A DNA stretch of 64,000 nt from Agromyces ramosus (GCF_004216665.1 NZ_SGWY01000003.1:310001-374000); one strand, 5' to 3'; positions 39,025 through 46,793 are shown, counted from the first letter of the stretch. Notes: a model not told the origin generated them from the letters alone. Program-made: numbers and translations.

Positions 39025-39401
39025 GCGGAGCAAGATCGTTGCCGAGCAGAACTGTCGAGGTTCCGATCGCGCGGCCGCACGGCCAACCACTGCAGCGACC
39101 GGGACATGACTGGCGACCGGTCTGTTATCGCCGTGGTGGGAACGAGCGATGAAGCGGTAACGAGCCGTGCCCCATTCCGTAGTTGACTGCTTCGTCACGT
39201 CTTCATCTAGATGTTCGCCTGCACTCGATCCGTGGCTTGTCTGCTTGGAGCGGACCTTTCGAGTGATCCGGAAGGGCGTCAGCAATCGTTCGGCGGTCGG
39301 CCCGACGCGCGGCTCGCGCGACCCGCCGACGCGGTGGCACTCCAGATAGCCGGTGGCACTCCAGATAGCCGGTCCCTCTGCGCCCGTCGGTCCGATCCGC
39401 G
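39025..39401. other. Gene-free stretch in element 1, with a 19-bp tandem repeat
   Basis: 377 bp between the convergent deaminase pseudogene and adenosine-specific kinase gene. No gene is seen. A perfect 19-bp tandem repeat (cggtggcactccagatagc) lies at 39332-39350 and 39351-39369, and the word cagatagcc recurs at ~40263 near the element's right end (gtccagatagcccga). Confidence 0.6.
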
Positions 39402-39890
39402 TCAGAGCTTGTAGCCGATCGCGCGAAGTAGGTCTTTGCGGTCCGTGACATCCTGCTCGTTCTCGACACCGACCGGGGGTTCGCCGTCGATCACTCCAGC
39501 CACGCCGCGGCCGGCGTCGGTGACGGCGACGAGGATCTGCACCGGATTCGCCGTGGCGCAGAAGATCGAGCACACCTCTGGCACCGCTTTGACCTGGTTG
39601 AGCACGTTCACGGGGAACCCGTCACGCAACATGATCACGAAGGAGTGCCCGGCACCGACGGACATCGCTGCCGCGACCGCGAGGTCCACGAGTGAGCCAT
39701 CGTTGCCGGTGCGCCTGACCAGCCGCGCACCGGAAGCCTCACAGAACGCCACTCCGAACTTCAGGGCGCCGCCGACCCCGGCGAGCGCCTCGTGCAGGTC
39801 TTCGACCGTCTTGATGAAATGAGATTGACCGACGATGACGTTCACGTCTTCCGGCTTCTCGAGCGGGACGATCTCGATGTCGACAGTCAC
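39402..39890 (-). CDS. Adenosine-specific kinase family protein (Adenosine_kin, PF04008)
   Basis: 162 aa from a GTG at 39890, with an excellent AGGAGG site 6 nt upstream. The sequence follows the small archaeal/bacterial family closely, with EKPEDVNVIVGQSHFIKTVE, GVAFCEASGARLVR, GAGHSFVIMLRDGFPVNVLN, EVCSIFCATANPVQI and a final RAIGYKL. Crystal structures from hyperthermophiles led to the name adenosine-specific kinase; the physiological reaction is not well settled. It is convergent with the adenine-deaminase pseudogene, giving element 1 an adenine/adenosine theme. The family is unusual in Microbacteriaceae as far as I know. Confidence 0.85.
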   Translation of the reverse strand: MTVDIEIVPLEKPEDVNVIVGQSHFIKTVEDLHEALAGVGGALKFGVAFCEASGARLVRRTGNDGSLVDLAVAAAMSVGAGHSFVIMLRDGFPVNVLNQVKAVPEVCSIFCATANPVQILVAVTDAGRGVAGVIDGEPPVGVENEQDVTDRKDLLRAIGYKL

Positions 39891-40052
39891 GGTGAGCCTC
39901 CTTCGACGCCGTCAGCATAGACCCGTACCAGTGCCGCCGCGCCGGCGTCGTTTCGATCAGCTCCTGTGCCTGCTTCTCCTTCGCCCAAACGGCTGAGCGC
40001 TGGCGATCGCCGACTCGTCCGTGAGACGGTCCCTGTGCGCCCATAGTCGCGG

Positions 40053-40163
40053 CGAGCCGAATACACGCTTGCGCGAATCGTGCGATGCCCGTTTACCTCG
40101 CCCGATGAAGATGCCCGCTGAAGGGACGCCAACCGCAACAGGGATGTCCGTCGGGAAGGTCAG
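40053..40163. repeat. Right-end repeat of element 1
   Basis: About 110 bp, strongly similar to 46581-46692 at the end of element 2. Shared blocks are gcgatgcccg, tacctcg, tgaagatg, and cgccaaccgcaacagggatg followed by tccgt.ggaaggtc. Neither copy codes for anything clear. Between here and att copy 2 lie three TGCCCAC words (40202-40229), like those in the left ends. Confidence 0.75.
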
Positions 40164-40325
40164 GTCATCCGACGGGCGCGCCCGATGCCGCTTGAGAGCC
40201 GTGCCCACATACTGCCCACAACTGCCCACCATTGATCCGGATGCACGGTGATCACATCGCGTCCAGATAGCCCGAATTCATCGGGCTGTCGGTCCCCAGC
40301 CCACAGATTGCGTTGCATCCACGCG

Positions 40326-40372
40326 GACTGAAAATCGAAAGGTCACCGGATCGATGCCGGTCGGAGCCACAA
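40326..40372. repeat. Attachment-site direct repeat, copy 2
   Basis: 47 bp identical to the 3' half of tRNA-Phe (37111-37157), without the 5' half, so not a tRNA gene. It is followed by a hairpin (40376-40385 with 40390-40399) and a ~75-bp block similar to the left end of element 1. It marks the junction between the two elements. Confidence 0.9.
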
Positions 40373-40610
40373 ATGAAACCCCCGGTTCGCCGGGGGTTTT
40401 CTCGTCGCGCTGGGCAACTCCCGATGTATGCGCATGCTTTGCCCACAACGCCCACACGCGCGTTGTTCGTGTGAATCCCTGAACGGCTGCTCGTGATGCG
40501 AAGAGACTCGCTGCCGCCCCCGCCGTAGCCGACGCCCAGGATATCCTCGGGTCCCCGGACGGCGGTCGGGATCATGAATATCGCGAAGCGGAGCGCGGTG
40601 TGGTAGATAT

Positions 40611-40636
40611 ATGACACGACACTAAATGACACGACA
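40611..40636. promoter_or_regulatory. Direct-repeat operator candidate upstream of the MBL-MarR operon
   Basis: atgacacgaca occurs at 40611-40621 and 40626-40636 with 15-bp spacing, just upstream of the MBL start, next to a TAGATATAT stretch (40605-40613) that could be a -10 region. It is a possible site for the MarR-type regulator encoded in the operon. Confidence 0.45.
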
Positions 40637-40650
40637 TGCAAAGGATTCGA

Positions 40651-41523
40651 ATGACCCCCATCCGCCGCATCTCGGTGCTGAGCACCGGAAGCGTCCAGAT
40701 CAGGCCACAGCACGTCGAGTCGAACGGCACTCCGCTCATGTGGTGGTTGAACACCTCGACGAAGTGGACCGCACCACGGCCCATCAACGTCTACGTCATC
40801 GAGCACGAGGAGGGGCTCGTGCTGTTCGACACGGGCCAGGACCGCCGCTCCGTGACCGACCCCGACTACTTTCCGAAGGGCTTTGCCGGTCACATCTACG
40901 CACGCCTCGCGAAATTCGACGTGCCGGCCGAAGGGACGCTCAGCGAAGGCCTGCGCGGTCTCGGCTACAGGATCGACGACGTGCGCACTGCGGTGCTCTC
41001 GCACCTGCACCAAGACCACATCGGCGGTCTGCCGGAGCTGGCCGCGACCGCGGCCGAAATCGTGGTGAGCGCTGCCGATTGGGCGGAGATCGCCAAGCCC
41101 CGCGCCGTGTTCGCTGGACTGCTCGAGCAGCACATCGACCTGCCCGGCCTGCGCTGGACGAAGGTGACGCCGCGATCCGTCGACGACCCGTCGATCGCCC
41201 CCTTCACCGCCGCATACGACCTCTTCGACGATGGCAGCCTGGTGCTCGTGCCCACGCCCGGCCACACGCCAGGCTCCCTGTCCTTGCTGCTGCGCCAGCC
41301 CGGGATGCCGCCCATGCTGTTCGTCGGCGACCTCACCTACGACGTCAAGCTTCTCGAGGAGGAGCGCATCCCGGGCGTCGGCCACCGAGCGGGCCTGCTG
41401 GAATCGACCCGCGCGGTGAACGCCCTCAATCGTCGCCACCCCGATCTGTTGATCCTGGCTGCGCACGACCCCGCCGCGGCCCCCATGCTCCGGCGCGCGC
41501 TGGTGGGGAGGGTGACGTCGTGA
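40651..41523 (+). CDS. MBL-fold metallo-hydrolase, N-acyl-homoserine-lactonase-like
   Basis: 290 aa from the ATG at 40651, with AAGGA 7 nt upstream; an in-frame ATG at 40636 is less well placed. The metal motif is SHLHQDHIGG (residues ~115-124), then PTPGHTPGSLSLLL, FVGDLTYD and a late AAHDP. The PINVYVIEHEEGLVLFDTGQD opening and this spacing resemble AttM/AiiA-type lactonases, though other MBL esterases cannot be excluded. It is translationally coupled to the MarR gene (GTGA overlap). Confidence 0.85.
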   Translation: MTPIRRISVLSTGSVQIRPQHVESNGTPLMWWLNTSTKWTAPRPINVYVIEHEEGLVLFDTGQDRRSVTDPDYFPKGFAGHIYARLAKFDVPAEGTLSEGLRGLGYRIDDVRTAVLSHLHQDHIGGLPELAATAAEIVVSAADWAEIAKPRAVFAGLLEQHIDLPGLRWTKVTPRSVDDPSIAPFTAAYDLFDDGSLVLVPTPGHTPGSLSLLLRQPGMPPMLFVGDLTYDVKLLEEERIPGVGHRAGLLESTRAVNALNRRHPDLLILAAHDPAAAPMLRRALVGRVTS

Positions 41524-41990
41524 CCCCGGCCGAACTCATCCGCTATCTCGTGCTCGCCGCCCAACGCGAGGGCAACCGGCAACTCGGCCACGCCCTCCGT
41601 GCGCTCGGCCTGACCCCGGCGCAGTCCGAGGTCCTCCGTATCCTCGGCGAGCACGAGCCCCTCACCCTGAGCGGTATCGGCGAACTGCTCGTCTGCGAGA
41701 GCGGCTCCAACCCGAGCCGCCTCGTCGACCGCCTCGTCTCGGCCGGTCTCGTCGAGCGCGTCGCGTCCGCGGGCGACCGGCGCCAGGTCACGCTGACGCT
41801 CAGCCCGGAGGGCAGGCAAGCCGAGTCGCGTGTACGCGAGATCGAGACGGCGCTTTACGCCCGCATCGACGCGGCCCTCGAGGGCGTTGACACCGAACCG
41901 GCGCTCGAACTGCTGCGCCGCCTGAGCACGGGCCAACCCGCCGGCGAGGCGCTGGCCAAGCGACTCGCGGCGACAGAAGCTGCCCGATGA
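41520..41990 (+). CDS. MarR-family transcriptional regulator
   Basis: 156 aa from a GTG at 41520 that overlaps the MBL stop by 4 bp. The winged helix spans residues ~30-95: LGLTPAQSEVLRILGEHEPLTLSGIGELL is the recognition part, and VERVASAGDRRQVTLTLSPEG the wing. A C-terminal dimerisation helix follows. It probably controls its own operon in response to a small ligand, perhaps the lactonase substrate. The next gene starts inside its stop (ATGA). Confidence 0.88.
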   Translation: MTPAELIRYLVLAAQREGNRQLGHALRALGLTPAQSEVLRILGEHEPLTLSGIGELLVCESGSNPSRLVDRLVSAGLVERVASAGDRRQVTLTLSPEGRQAESRVREIETALYARIDAALEGVDTEPALELLRRLSTGQPAGEALAKRLAATEAAR

Positions 41991-42397
41991 GCATCGGATC
42001 CCGAACGATCGCCGCCCCCGCAGAGCCCATTCGCGGCATCCTGTTGCGACCGCTCGCCCTGCCGGAGTGGAATCCGGCGTTCCTCGCGATCGGCGGCAGC
42101 GCCGACGCGGCGATCGGTCACATCCATTCGCTCACGGTCACCGGCGGCCTCCGCGGCGAGTTCCGGTACACCGCCATCGAGCCCACCCACGTGGACATGG
42201 AATGGAACGTGCCAGGCATGCTCGAGCACTGCTCATGGGTGCTCGAGCCAGAGCGCCGCGGCACACGAGTGAGCCACGAAGTGCAGCGCACCGGACCGCT
42301 CGCGATCGTATTCCGCAGCCAGACGGAGGCGCTGCCGCGCCTTCGGCTCGACCGCCTCTCGGACGTGGCCACCGGGCGCACACGGCTCACGGCCTGA
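41987..42397 (+). CDS. SRPBCC-family (START-like) protein
   Basis: 136 aa, starting MSIGSRTIAAPAEPIRGILLRP. The fold signature is a weak 'L..W.P.f..I' start, GGLRGEFRYTAIEPTHVDMEWNVPG and a polyketide-cyclase-like central sheet (WVLEPERRGTRVSHEVQRTGPL), with RLDRLSDVATGRT as the C-terminal helix. It may bind a hydrophobic ligand. Its start overlaps the marR stop by 4 bp, making a three-gene operon. Confidence 0.75.
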   Translation: MSIGSRTIAAPAEPIRGILLRPLALPEWNPAFLAIGGSADAAIGHIHSLTVTGGLRGEFRYTAIEPTHVDMEWNVPGMLEHCSWVLEPERRGTRVSHEVQRTGPLAIVFRSQTEALPRLRLDRLSDVATGRTRLTA

Positions 42398-42566
42398 CGA
42401 CACTCGGGACTCGCGACGCCCGATGGGCCGCTGGCGCACCCCCGCTCTTTGCACGCGAACGCTCGCGCCCGGGCATCCGTTACCCACTCGAGGGCTCTGA
42501 TTCACGACAGATGGCCACTTGCGACAGGATCTCGACGAGGTCAGCGTCATGGCGGGCGGCAGATGG

Positions 42567-43265
42567 TCAACCGCCTTTCGGCGAGTGATCGCGCCCGTCG
42601 TCGTCGCCGCCGCCGCCGCGGAGGAAGGCCGGTCCCTGGTCGAACCCGTGGCTGGTGAGGCCGTAGAAGGCAGGCAGGAACAAGAAGATCACCGACGCCA
42701 CCAGCGGGTGGATGAGCACACCTGCCGTTCCCGCCGCCAAGTACAGCACGACCCCGATGAGCGCGCGCGGCCGCTCGCGCGCGAAGTACGAATCGTCTAC
42801 CTCCTCCTTGGTGAGCTCGGGGTGCCGTGCCAAGTGGGAGAAGAACACCAGCCACGACAGGCACAGCAGCGCCCCGACCAGCGCGTAGAGCGCGACCGCG
42901 ACCCGCTCGTCCGCCAGGTTGCCCGTCCTTGCCGTTTCCGCGATCACAGCTGTCGGCCACGGCACCAGCGCGAGCGTCGCGAGGATCCCCAGATTCGCCC
43001 ATTGCAGGCCGCGGTCCATCTCCCGGATTCGGGTGAAGGCGGCCTTGTGGTTCAGCCAGATCACCGCCAGATACGTATACGAGGCCGCATACGCCAAGTA
43101 GGTCGGCCACTCACCCAGCAGGGCATCCAGCAGCCCTCCGGGCTCGGTCTCAGGCGGCCTGAGATCAAGCACGAGCAGCGTGATGACGATCGCGATGACC
43201 GCATCGCTGAAAGCCACCGCACGGCTGGTGTCCGACCGGGTGGCCTTGCTTCCCCGCTTTCGCAT
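42567..43265 (-). CDS. TMEM175-family potassium-channel-like membrane protein (DUF1211)
   Basis: 232 aa from the ATG at 43265 (MRKRGSKATRSDTSRAVAFSD). The filter-helix signature RAVAFSDAVIAIVITLLVLDL is intact, and five to six transmembrane helices follow in the usual TMEM175 pattern. A Gly/Asp tail ends the protein. Bacterial members form tetrameric potassium-conducting channels. It is convergent with the SRPBCC gene. No operon partner is seen. Confidence 0.88.
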   Translation of the reverse strand: MRKRGSKATRSDTSRAVAFSDAVIAIVITLLVLDLRPPETEPGGLLDALLGEWPTYLAYAASYTYLAVIWLNHKAAFTRIREMDRGLQWANLGILATLALVPWPTAVIAETARTGNLADERVAVALYALVGALLCLSWLVFFSHLARHPELTKEEVDDSYFARERPRALIGVVLYLAAGTAGVLIHPLVASVIFLFLPAFYGLTSHGFDQGPAFLRGGGGDDDGRDHSPKGG

Positions 43266-43608
43266 GCGGCCCTCGTGTTCTCCTGTCGGCGAGCCTCTCC
43301 AAGAGGCGTTCTCGGCTGCGAACGCCGCCACACTAGGCGCCGTCGACCGTGCGGCAGAGGGACTTCACAGACGCCGACGCCGGGAGTACAGTGTGGGTCC
43401 CGCAGCTCAGCCGTTTCCGCATCCCCCTGGTCGATGCCAGCGACGAGGGCACTTACGATCGGCGGGGTGATCTCCGTGATGCTGATCGGCGTCATGCTCT
43501 GGTCGCAGATCCGAACGGCCGTGGCGAGCTGCCCCGTCACTCGAGGACCCTTCAGCGGGCTGGTGTGGGAGTACCGGACCGTGATCCTCCGAGGGGTGGG
43601 TAGCGGTC
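43266..43608. other. Intergenic stretch between the TMEM175 and MerR genes
   Basis: 343 bp. The plus strand has an 84-codon open frame (43349-43603) with a protein-like start (FTDADAGSTVWVPQ...FRIPLVDASDEGTY), then a hydrophobic run in another frame (VISVMLIGVMLWSQI). This could be a decayed gene; I do not recognise it. Confidence 0.3.
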
Positions 43609-44397
43609 TCAGCGATCGCCTCGGATCTGCTCTTCGGGGACTCGTTCGAGCTGCGTCCAGCCACGCCACCCGCGTTCCTCGAGGATCGACAGGAGCCGTC
43701 CGGCGACCGGCGTGGAGTCGGTCATGGCCGCGTCGAGCAGGGCCGAGAACGGGTCCGACGCATCGGCGCCGCCGATCTCCACCTCACCGCTCTCGACTGC
43801 GCGGATGCGGAGCTGCTCGATGATGTCGGCGAGTTCGACGACTCGGGGATCGTCCGGCGGCCATTCCGGCGCGGAGCTCAGGAGGCGATAGAGCCTGGTC
43901 ATGTCGGGGTTCTCGTCCAGCTGGCGGTGCTTCTCGGCGATCACGGCGTCGATGTCCGGAATCTGCGCGGCGAGCATGATCCACGCGTCCCGCTCGAGCT
44001 CGACGTAGGTCTCGCCGATCCCGAGCACGCGCAGCCGGTCCAGGTAGTCCACGACGACTTGGGGGAGAGCCAGGTTGTCGCCGGCAGCGAGCTTGGCGAT
44101 CCGCATGCGGTTGCTCTGGAGACGACGGATGTCGGCGCTCAAGGCCTTGTCGATCTCCTCGACTGCTCGGGCGAACTCGTCGGGGCCGGCGACGAGGAGT
44201 TCCTGGACGCGGGCGAGGGGGACGCCTGCATCGGCAAGCACGCGGATCCGGATCAGCCGCACGACGGCGGCTGCGTCGTAGCTGCGGTAGCCGGAGTGGT
44301 CGCGTTCGGGCTCGGCGAGCAGGCCGATCTGGTGATAGTGCCTGACTGTTCGCACCGTCACCCCGGCGTAGGAGGCCAGTTGGCTGATCGTGAGCAT
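43609..44397 (-). CDS. MerR-family transcriptional regulator
   Basis: 262 aa from the ATG at 44397 (MLTISQLASYAGVTVRTVRHY). The N-terminal MerR DNA-binding domain is complete (TVRTVRHYHQIGLLAEPERDHSGYRSYD), with the dimerisation helix after it and a ~150-aa effector domain rich in Asp/Glu but without a Cys metal site. This suits an organic-ligand-responsive MerR. It starts 14 bp after the hydrolase stop, in the same operon behind a MerR-type palindrome. Confidence 0.9.
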   Translation of the reverse strand: MLTISQLASYAGVTVRTVRHYHQIGLLAEPERDHSGYRSYDAAAVVRLIRIRVLADAGVPLARVQELLVAGPDEFARAVEEIDKALSADIRRLQSNRMRIAKLAAGDNLALPQVVVDYLDRLRVLGIGETYVELERDAWIMLAAQIPDIDAVIAEKHRQLDENPDMTRLYRLLSSAPEWPPDDPRVVELADIIEQLRIRAVESGEVEIGGADASDPFSALLDAAMTDSTPVAGRLLSILEERGWRGWTQLERVPEEQIRGDR

Positions 44398-44411
44398 GGC
44401 TCCAGACTGCC

Positions 44412-45203
44412 TCAACCGGCGACGCCGCGGAGCGCCGTGGCGATCGCGCGGAAGTCCTTGCGGAGGATCGCGCCGTGATTGCTCGCGACCTTGGCGTGAA
44501 TCGTGATGTGCGGGTTGCGTTCGGCCACCGCGGGCACGCTGGCCCGGATCTTCTCCTGCCCATCGCCTTTGCTGCCGAACGACGTTCCGGATGCGAGGAC
44601 ATACCGGGTCGGGACGGTGATCCTGTCCATCACCGGACCGAGTTCCCGTTCGCGCGCGAGCCTGCCGGTTTCGATGTTGCTCTCAGCCATCTCCAGGGCG
44701 GTCATTCGCGGCGTGAGTCCGGTCACCCGGAGGGGCACCATCAGCCATTGCAGGCGACGGAAGGTCGTTCGGATCCCGTGCTCCATCTCGTCGGTGAGCC
44801 AGTCGTGCGGCTGCGCCCCATCGACCAGCACCGCGCCGATCGTCCGGTCCGGATTGCGGCTCGCCCAGTGTGCGGCGACGAAGGCGCCGTACGACCACCC
44901 GACCACGAGCGCCCGGTCGATACCTCGAGCGTCGAGCACGGCATCGACATCGCGGACGGCGGCCTCGAACGAATAATCCGCCGAACGTCGGGACGTCCGC
45001 CCCCGAGCCCGCTCGTCGTAGGTGATGTGCCGCCAGTCTGGCCCGAGTTCGGCGATGACACGCCTCCAGTAGCCCTGGGTCGCGAACTGGCCGTTGAGAT
45101 AGATCACCGGCGTCCCGGAGCCACCCGAATCGGTGACGGCGAGAGCAGTGTCGTCGACCGGCACCATGCCGGTCCACTTCGGGGTCGCGGTCGCGCTGAT
45201 CAT
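44412..45203 (-). CDS. Alpha/beta-fold hydrolase
   Basis: 263 aa. The nucleophile elbow is VVGWSYGAFVAAH (Ser ~99), the oxyanion region NGQFATQGYWRRV, and the late His lies in ASNHGAILRKDF. The acid is probably Asp in the GAVLVDGAQPHDW or strand-7 region. It hydrolyses an unknown ester or amide. It is the first gene of a two-gene operon with the MerR regulator, and its promoter overlaps the MerR palindrome. Confidence 0.85.
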   Translation of the reverse strand: MISATATPKWTGMVPVDDTALAVTDSGGSGTPVIYLNGQFATQGYWRRVIAELGPDWRHITYDERARGRTSRRSADYSFEAAVRDVDAVLDARGIDRALVVGWSYGAFVAAHWASRNPDRTIGAVLVDGAQPHDWLTDEMEHGIRTTFRRLQWLMVPLRVTGLTPRMTALEMAESNIETGRLARERELGPVMDRITVPTRYVLASGTSFGSKGDGQEKIRASVPAVAERNPHITIHAKVASNHGAILRKDFRAIATALRGVAG

Positions 45204-45245
45204 GGCGTCTCCGATCCGTCTTGCAATGTGGGACCAGCATGCAGG

Positions 45246-45268
45246 GTTGACGCTGCGTCAGGGTCAAC
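45246..45268 (-). promoter_or_regulatory. MerR-type operator/promoter
   Basis: A near-perfect palindrome: GTTGAC-N-CTG-cgt-CAG-N-GTCAAC. On the minus strand TTGACC forms a -35 element, with a -10-like CATGCT about 20 bp on, the stretched spacing of MerR-activated promoters. It lies 43 bp upstream of the hydrolase gene and so should control hydrolase-merR. Confidence 0.75.
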
Positions 45269-45510
45269 CTGACGGATGGGTGCTCACCAGCCTGGTCCTC
45301 GTTCGGTCAAGTGCTCACGGGTGGCCAGAACCAGGCCGATCACGCGCGCGTGCTGCGACGTTCGCTGAGGGATCCCTTTGCGTGCGCACCGAGGTCATGG
45401 GCTGGTGTGCAGTCTTTCTGGACATGCTTGTGATCTGCGAGGAGCGCAACTGCGTCGCATGGTCTCTCGTAGGACCCAAGCATTCGCGTCGTTTCGCCTA
45501 GCCTTGGAGG

Positions 45511-45939
45511 GTGAGCCGCGAAGCCGAAGAGCTCAATCGGCGCCTGTTGCGTGCCCGTGACGCGATGGACCGGTCCTACGCCGAACCGCTCGACGTGCGG
45601 GCGGTGGCTGCCGTGGCCCACATTTCGCCTGCCCACTTCAGTCGCTGCTTCCGCGCTGTCTTCGGTGAGTCACCCCATCGCTACTTGCAGCGGCGGCGGG
45701 TCGAGCGTTCGATGTTTCTGCTGCGCGAGAGTGACCGCACCGTGACCGACATCTGCTTCGACGTAGGCTTCAGCAGCGTCGGGACATTCAGCCGAACCTT
45801 CCGTGAGATCGTCGGGCAGACGCCGAGCGCGTATCGGGAGGGGCACGGACCGATCGTGGCGCCCCACTGTGTCCAACTTGCTGCCATGCGACCTCGGAGC
45901 AGCGCTGGGCGCCCAGCACAACAGAGCACGATTGGATAA
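45511..45939 (+). CDS. AraC-family DNA-binding protein
   Basis: 142 aa from a GTG at 45511; the GGAGG just before it touches the start codon, so initiation could be unusual or leaderless. It holds both AraC helix-turn-helix motifs (AAVAHISPAHFSRCFRAVFGESPHRYL and ICFDVGFSSVGTFSRTFREIVGQTPSAYR). There is no N-terminal sensor domain. It lies 62 bp before a VOC gene, a common AraC-VOC pairing in Actinobacteria. Confidence 0.88.
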   Translation: MSREAEELNRRLLRARDAMDRSYAEPLDVRAVAAVAHISPAHFSRCFRAVFGESPHRYLQRRRVERSMFLLRESDRTVTDICFDVGFSSVGTFSRTFREIVGQTPSAYREGHGPIVAPHCVQLAAMRPRSSAGRPAQQSTIG

Positions 45940-46001
45940 GCCACCCCAAGTGACGGCTGCATAAGATCGGGCCCATCACGAGAACGGAGCGGGAGAACAA
46001 G

Positions 46002-46445
46002 ATGATAACCGCACTGAATGTCGCTTCCATCTACGTCCTGAGCCAGGATGAGGCGCTCGATTTCTACGTCAACAGGCTGGGTCTTGAGAAGGGCAATGAC
46101 GTGCAGCAGGGCGACTACCGCTGGCTCACCGTTCGCGTCCCTGGCGGCGGAGCCACCGAGATCTCACTTGAGCGGCCCGGCCCGCCGCTCCACGACGAAG
46201 AGACGACTGAACGAATCCGCGAGTTGATCACCAAGGGCGCTCTGAGTGGCCTCGTCTTCATCACCGACGACGCGCGCGCGATGTACGAGACGCTCCGCGA
46301 GCGCGGCGTCACCGATTTCACCCAGGAGCCCACCGAGCACTTCTACGGTACTGACATGGGCGTTCGAGACCCCTTCGGCAACCCCATCCGGATTCTGCAG
46401 CAGGGAGAGGTCGCCCAAGCGGGTCCTGTACGGGACGCCGGATGA
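46002..46445 (+). CDS. VOC (glyoxalase/bleomycin-resistance) family protein
   Basis: 147 aa, starting MITALNVASIYVLSQDEALD. The two beta-alpha-beta modules are clear (ALDFYVNRLGLEKGNDVQQG...YRWLTVRVPGG, then VFITDDARAMYETLRERGV...FYGTDMGVRDPFGNPIRILQ). One metal-ligand Glu/His set is not obvious, so it may bind rather than convert its ligand. It is likely co-transcribed with the AraC gene. Confidence 0.87.
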   Translation: MITALNVASIYVLSQDEALDFYVNRLGLEKGNDVQQGDYRWLTVRVPGGGATEISLERPGPPLHDEETTERIRELITKGALSGLVFITDDARAMYETLRERGVTDFTQEPTEHFYGTDMGVRDPFGNPIRILQQGEVAQAGPVRDAG

Positions 46446-46580
46446 CCAAACGACGCCGGATGTCCCAATAGGGGGATTCCGCTGCGGGCAGCGGGAGCTA
46501 GTCGACTTCGAGGTCGACCACCTACCCGGTGAAGCGCGGGACGGGCGGTGCTGTCAGGCCCGCATCCTCTCTGTGTCCGC

Positions 46581-46692
46581 CGAGCCGAACGTTCGCTTGT
46601 GGGCGAATGGTGCGATGCCCGCATACCTCGACCGGTGAAGATGCGCGCTGAGGTACGCCAACCGCAACAGGGATGTCCGTCTGGAAGGTCGG
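46581..46692. repeat. Right-end repeat of element 2
   Basis: It is homologous to 40053-40163, ending 27 bp before the partial att copy 3. Blocks such as cgccaaccgcaacagggatg are shared exactly. It shows that elements 1 and 2 have the same right terminus. Confidence 0.75.
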
Positions 46693-46718
46693 CTCAAGAG
46701 ACAGGGTCGCCCGAGGCC

Positions 46719-46742
46719 TCACCGGATCGATGCCGGTCGGAG
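46719..46742. repeat. Partial attachment-site repeat, copy 3
   Basis: 24 bp (tcaccggatcgatgccggtc plus ggag) identical to the T-arm/acceptor part of tRNA-Phe, then atacaa instead of ccacaa. A hairpin like that behind copy 2 follows (46752-46778). It is the right boundary of the island, 52 bp before the stop of the next gene. Confidence 0.8.
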
Positions 46743-46793
46743 ATACAAGTGAAACCCCGCGGTTCGCCGGGGGTTTTCGCGTTCTCACCCTCA

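Larger units (their letters stand above)
37111..40372. mobile_element. Element 1: att-bounded accessory module at tRNA-Phe
   Basis: It is bounded by the identical 47-bp tRNA-Phe repeats. Its left end is repeated after copy 2, and its right end (40053-40163) is repeated before copy 3. The cargo is a frameshifted adenine-deaminase-like gene and an adenosine-specific kinase. The first 860 bp hold no intact gene. No integrase, excisionase, relaxase or replication gene was found, so it looks like a cis-mobilisable or decayed integrative element. Confidence 0.7.
40326..46742. mobile_element. Element 2: att-bounded accessory module
   Basis: It runs from att copy 2 to the partial att copy 3. Both ends match those of element 1 in sequence, so the two modules belong to the same family with different cargo. 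The cargo is MBL lactonase-MarR-SRPBCC, a TMEM175-like channel, MerR plus hydrolase, AraC, and a VOC protein. No recombinase gene is visible. It probably stacked at the same site as element 1. Confidence 0.65.

Noticed and set aside
40326..40372. A second tRNA-Phe gene
   Set aside because: Only the 3' half is present; no D-arm or 5' acceptor strand precedes it. It is an attachment-site copy.
37158..46780. Hidden integrase or transposase gene in the tRNA-Phe region
   Set aside because: All six frames were read for tyrosine-recombinase (R..HxxR..Y), serine-recombinase and DDE patterns; none was found.
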